Source: Kitagawia praeruptora (lineage: Eukaryota; Streptophyta; Magnoliopsida; Apiales; Apiaceae). From it: a stretch of DNA of 64,000 nt. Both the position numbers and the translations under genes were made by a program. Location: NCBI GenBank assembly GCA_037693485.1, contig CM075344.1, positions 23,086,501 through 23,150,500 of the forward strand. Reading direction: 5' to 3'. Of this stretch, positions 60,799-64,000 are shown one piece after another. Below the pieces are notes generated by a model. The model ran no database searches. It saw only the letters and a program-made list of their open reading frames with translations, and was not told where the DNA came from. Position 1 is the first letter of the stretch. Each line of letters opens with the position of its first letter.

Positions 60799-63700
60799 TC
60801 AAGCTGGTGAGTGGGAAGAAGATGAAGCTCCCAGCTTGTTGACATGAGATTGATGCAGTTTGACAGGCAGTATCTTTGTTATAATGTCAGCCACCTGATC
60901 CTTGGAAGAAACATGTTCTGTCACTATCTTGCCCTCCTTTATCTGGTCACGAACATAGTGACAATCAATGTCAATATGTTTGGTTCTTTCATGTAGTACA
61001 GGGTTGGCGGCTATGGCCAAGGCAGCTTGATTGTCACACTTTAGTATTGGAGGAGATATGTTAGTGATACCCAGATCCTTCAAAAGAGTAGAGAGCCAAG
61101 TGACTTCACATAATGTGAGAGCCATAGACCTATATTCGGCCTCAACAGAAGACCTAGCAACCACGGATTGCTTCTTAGTTTTCCATGAAATAGGTGAGTT
61201 TCCTAGGAATATGCAGTAACCAGATGTAGATTTTATGGAGGTCACACACCCTACCCAGTCACTATCGTAGTATGCAGTCAAACGAGCAGCTATAGTAGAA
61301 GCTAGGAGAAGGCCCTGAGTTATTGTGCCAGACAAGTACCTCAACAGGCGCTTAACATGTTGCATATGAACAGTAGTTGGGTGTTACATGAACTGGGTTA
61401 AAATTTGCACAGAGAAAGAGATATCAGGGCGAGTGATTGTAAGGTAAATAAGTTCACCTACAAGTCGTTGGTATAGAGAGAAATCTGGCAGTGGATCACC
61501 CATCTCAGCTGTGAGTTTTAACTTGATATCCATTGGAGTGTTCAAGGGCTTGGCTTGTGTCATACCAAACTCTAGCAAAATGTCTGTTGTATACTTTCTT
61601 TGGGACAGAAAAAATCCATCTGCAGATCTGTGTATTTCGATTCCCAAGAAATAGTTGACAGGTCCTAGGTCTTTCATGTTGAAAGACTGAGAGAGCATCA
61701 CCTTTATATCGTCAATCGTAGGCTGAGAGTTTCCACAGATGAGAAAATCGTCCACATAGACCAGAATCAGATTTTTAGTGGAGAGATTTCGAAGAATAAA
61801 GAGACTATAATCCGCTTTGGATTGAATGAAGCTCATTTGATGAATAGTAGATGAAAATTTAGTAAACCAAAGCCTTGGTGACTGTCTTAGACCATAGAGA
61901 GACTTTAGAAGCTTGCAAACCATCTTTGGAGTAGAGTTAGATGTAGCTTTAGACAGTTGACCTTTTTGAATACGGCATCATATGTGTGTGTATCCTTGAT
62001 GCAAGGTCATATACACTGTCTCAGAAAGTTCACCGTGTAGAAAGGCGTTGGTCACGTCCATTTGGATGGTGTGCCAACCCTGCATTGCAGCAACAACAAG
62101 CATCGTGCGTATAGTGGTCATTTTTTCGACTGGAGCGAATGTTTCGTGGTAATCTATACCATATTGTTGCTTGCAGCCAAGTATGACAAGCCTAGCTTTG
62201 TGTTTGAGTATGGTGCCATCTGGATTAAACTTCGTCCTATAGACCCATTTCGAACCTATGGCATGTTGATCAGGTGGAAGAGGGGTAATGACCCATGTCT
62301 GGTTCTGCACAAATGCTTCAAGCTCTACGTTCATAGCTTGGACCCAATGATCGTGTTGCACTGCATCTTTGAAATAGATTGGATCAGATGTAGCAGATAG
62401 TGTAGAGAGAAAGCAATAAAAGTTGGGATTGATATTTGCCACAGCTATAGAACTGATGTGAGAGGCTTTAGGTATGACATAGTTTTTATGCCAAGGTGGT
62501 AATGTGTGAGGTCTAGTGGACCTTCTCAGAGGTGGGGGTTCTGTATTAACAGTAGTTTTAATAGTATTTGTATCTGTTTCTGTGTCATGTTCAGGCTCAG
62601 GTTAAGAATTGTTTTCTTCCTCAGTAGGTGTGTCTGTACTGTTGGTTTTTGGAATGATAGAATAGTCTTCATAGGCCAAGCTAGTAGGTGAAGGTACAGA
62701 AGTGTTGACTTGTGGAATGGGTTTCATAAAAGAAGAGTCAGATTTAAAGGGAAAAACCAACTCATGGAACTGAACATCACGAGAGATAAAGCTTGTCATA
62801 GTGAGTAGATTTAAAAGCCTATACCCTTTCTGCAGAGATGGATATCCCAAGAAAGCGCAGGGGATCCCTCTAGGAGCAAACTTGTCTGGACTATGAACAG
62901 GGTTAGTAGAAAAAGCAAGGCATCCAAAGACTTTCATAACAGCATAATCTGGCATCTCATTAAATAAACATTCATATGGTGTCTTGTTGTTCAAAACTGG
63001 GGTTGGCAATCGATTAATGATAAAAACAGCAGCCATAACACACTCACCCCAGTATTTTAAAGGTAGAGCAGCCTGAAATCGTAAGCACCTTGCCACCTCC
63101 AAGATGTGTCCATGCTTGCGTTCAACCCTTGTATTTTGTTGTGGCCTTCGTACACATGATGTTTGGTGTATGATACCAAAACGTTGAAAAAACAGCTTGC
63201 AAGCAGAATCATCAAACTCAAAGGCATTGTCTGAACGATTAACTTTGATTGTTTCCTTGAACTGAGTTTTTGCATAATTATAGAATACCTCAAGTGCAGA
63301 AAGAGCATCAGATTTAGCTTCAAGCAAGTAAAGCCATGTGTGTCTAGTGTGGTCATCAACGATTGTAAGGAAGTACTTGTACTTACCTCTGGTGCACTCT
63401 CTGTACGGGCCCCATATGTCAATGTGAATGAGATCAAACGCTCCTTTAGCATGTGAATCACTTAAAGGAAAAGGCAGCTTCATAAACTTTGACATTGGGC
63501 AAGTAACACAGACTTTAGAGGGCAAATGAAGAAATGGTTGGACACATGGTATGAACTTTAATTTAGCTGCAGAGGCGTGGCCAAGTCGATGATGCCATTT
63601 GTCAAGTTCAGATGAACTCGAATCAGCATCTACAGTGGCATTGTTGACAGTAGAGTGAGTTGAACTTGGTGAGGTTACAGATATCCCAGCTGCAGGTACT

Positions 63701-63999
63701 GACTCAGATAAATGATCAACAAGATAGTATAAACCTTGATGAGCCTTTCCAACCCTTTTAACTTCATTTGTGCAACTGTCAATTATAACACAGTGTGTGC
63801 TAAAGAACTGCACGTGACAGTTGCTATCTGCAGCAAGACGACGTACAGACAAGAGTTTGTGATTAAACGAGGGAACACATAAAACATTTTTCAAACACAA
63901 ACCTGTGCTCAGCTTGATAGTGCCCATATGTGAGATTGTAGTTGTGGCCCCTGTAGGTAGATTAATCTTAACAGCTGTATCGAGAGAAGTTGGTTGCAA
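60799..63999 (-). pseudogene. Pol of copia D with three in-frame stops, cut by the window edge
   Basis: One reading frame covers about 1,066 codons from the window edge to 60799. It is interrupted by stops at 62602-62604, 61978-61980 and 61384-61386. It holds the integrase zinc region (WHHRLGHAS, CVTCPMSK), and the integrase core (HIDIWGPY, RSDNAFEFDD, RVERKHGHI). RT follows: IQMDVTNAFLHG, then YVDDFLICGNS and KDLGPVNYFLGIEI. RNase H comes last: YDSDWVGC, VEAEYRSMA, CDNQAA and TKHIDIDCHYVRD. It is a different copia lineage from A, B and C, with no extra ORF between pol and the LTR. The stops lie between integrase and RT, inside RT, and before RNase H. Protease and Gag would lie beyond 64,000. 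Confidence 0.9.
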
Positions 64000-64000
64000 T

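Overview
This 64-kb window is plant nuclear DNA, most likely from a eudicot. It is AT-rich, and most of it is transposable elements stacked inside one another: Ty1/copia and Ty3/gypsy LTR retrotransposons, Helitrons, Mutator-like elements (MULEs), MITEs and a small TRIM-like element. I see no intact ordinary host gene. Host-like coding sequence survives only as fragments: a RADIALIS-like MYB, acetoacetyl-CoA thiolase, an SP1/MUL1-like E3 ligase, and the 5' end of a secreted protein gene. The species cannot be named from the sequence.

Layout. 1-1,950: degenerate LTR-retrotransposon-like sequence. 1,954-6,790: a FAR1/MULE transposase fragment on + and a spliced gene on - that joins a plant mobile domain (PMD) to a ULP1-type C48 cysteine protease, with clusters of a TTACGCTATATA palindrome near both sides. 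6,900-8,600: a cluster of tail-to-head Helitrons. 8,814-14,947: a complete non-autonomous gypsy-type element with a gag-like ORF and TSD cttac. 14,953-21,480: host gene fragments among Helitron ends, a 1,477-bp MULE and a fold-back MITE, the last two with perfect 9-bp TSDs. 21,485-34,669: a lone gypsy LTR split by copia element A (22,637-34,319, - strand, TSD tactt). 36,089-47,405: a small TRIM-like element (TSD tgaat) split by copia element B (36,963-47,257, TSD gttat). 47,663-59,447: a hAT-like element with GCCTAGGCG palindromes, split by copia element C (47,791-58,602, TSD tttat). 59,448-60,490: a duplicated promoter region with a Helitron 3' end. 60,532-64,000: the 3' part of an older copia element D on the - strand.

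A, B and C are the main interest. Each carries gag, protease-integrase-RT-RNase H (pol) and a large extra sense ORF between pol and the 3' LTR. A's extra ORF encodes about 1,690 residues with coiled-coil, basic NLS-like and RGG segments and no obvious membrane segment. C's is shorter but shares an N-terminal module. B is a close relative of A in which a deletion joined the end of the integrase region in frame to the extra ORF, and a Stowaway MITE then landed at the fusion. In all three, gag and pol are separated by stops that neither one frameshift nor one readthrough resolves, while a candidate intron with conserved donor and acceptor phase would join Gag to Pol in frame.

Coordinates of LTRs, TSDs, exons and stops were read directly from the sequence. 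Family assignments rest on recognisable motifs. Statements about expression, splicing and mobility are inference.
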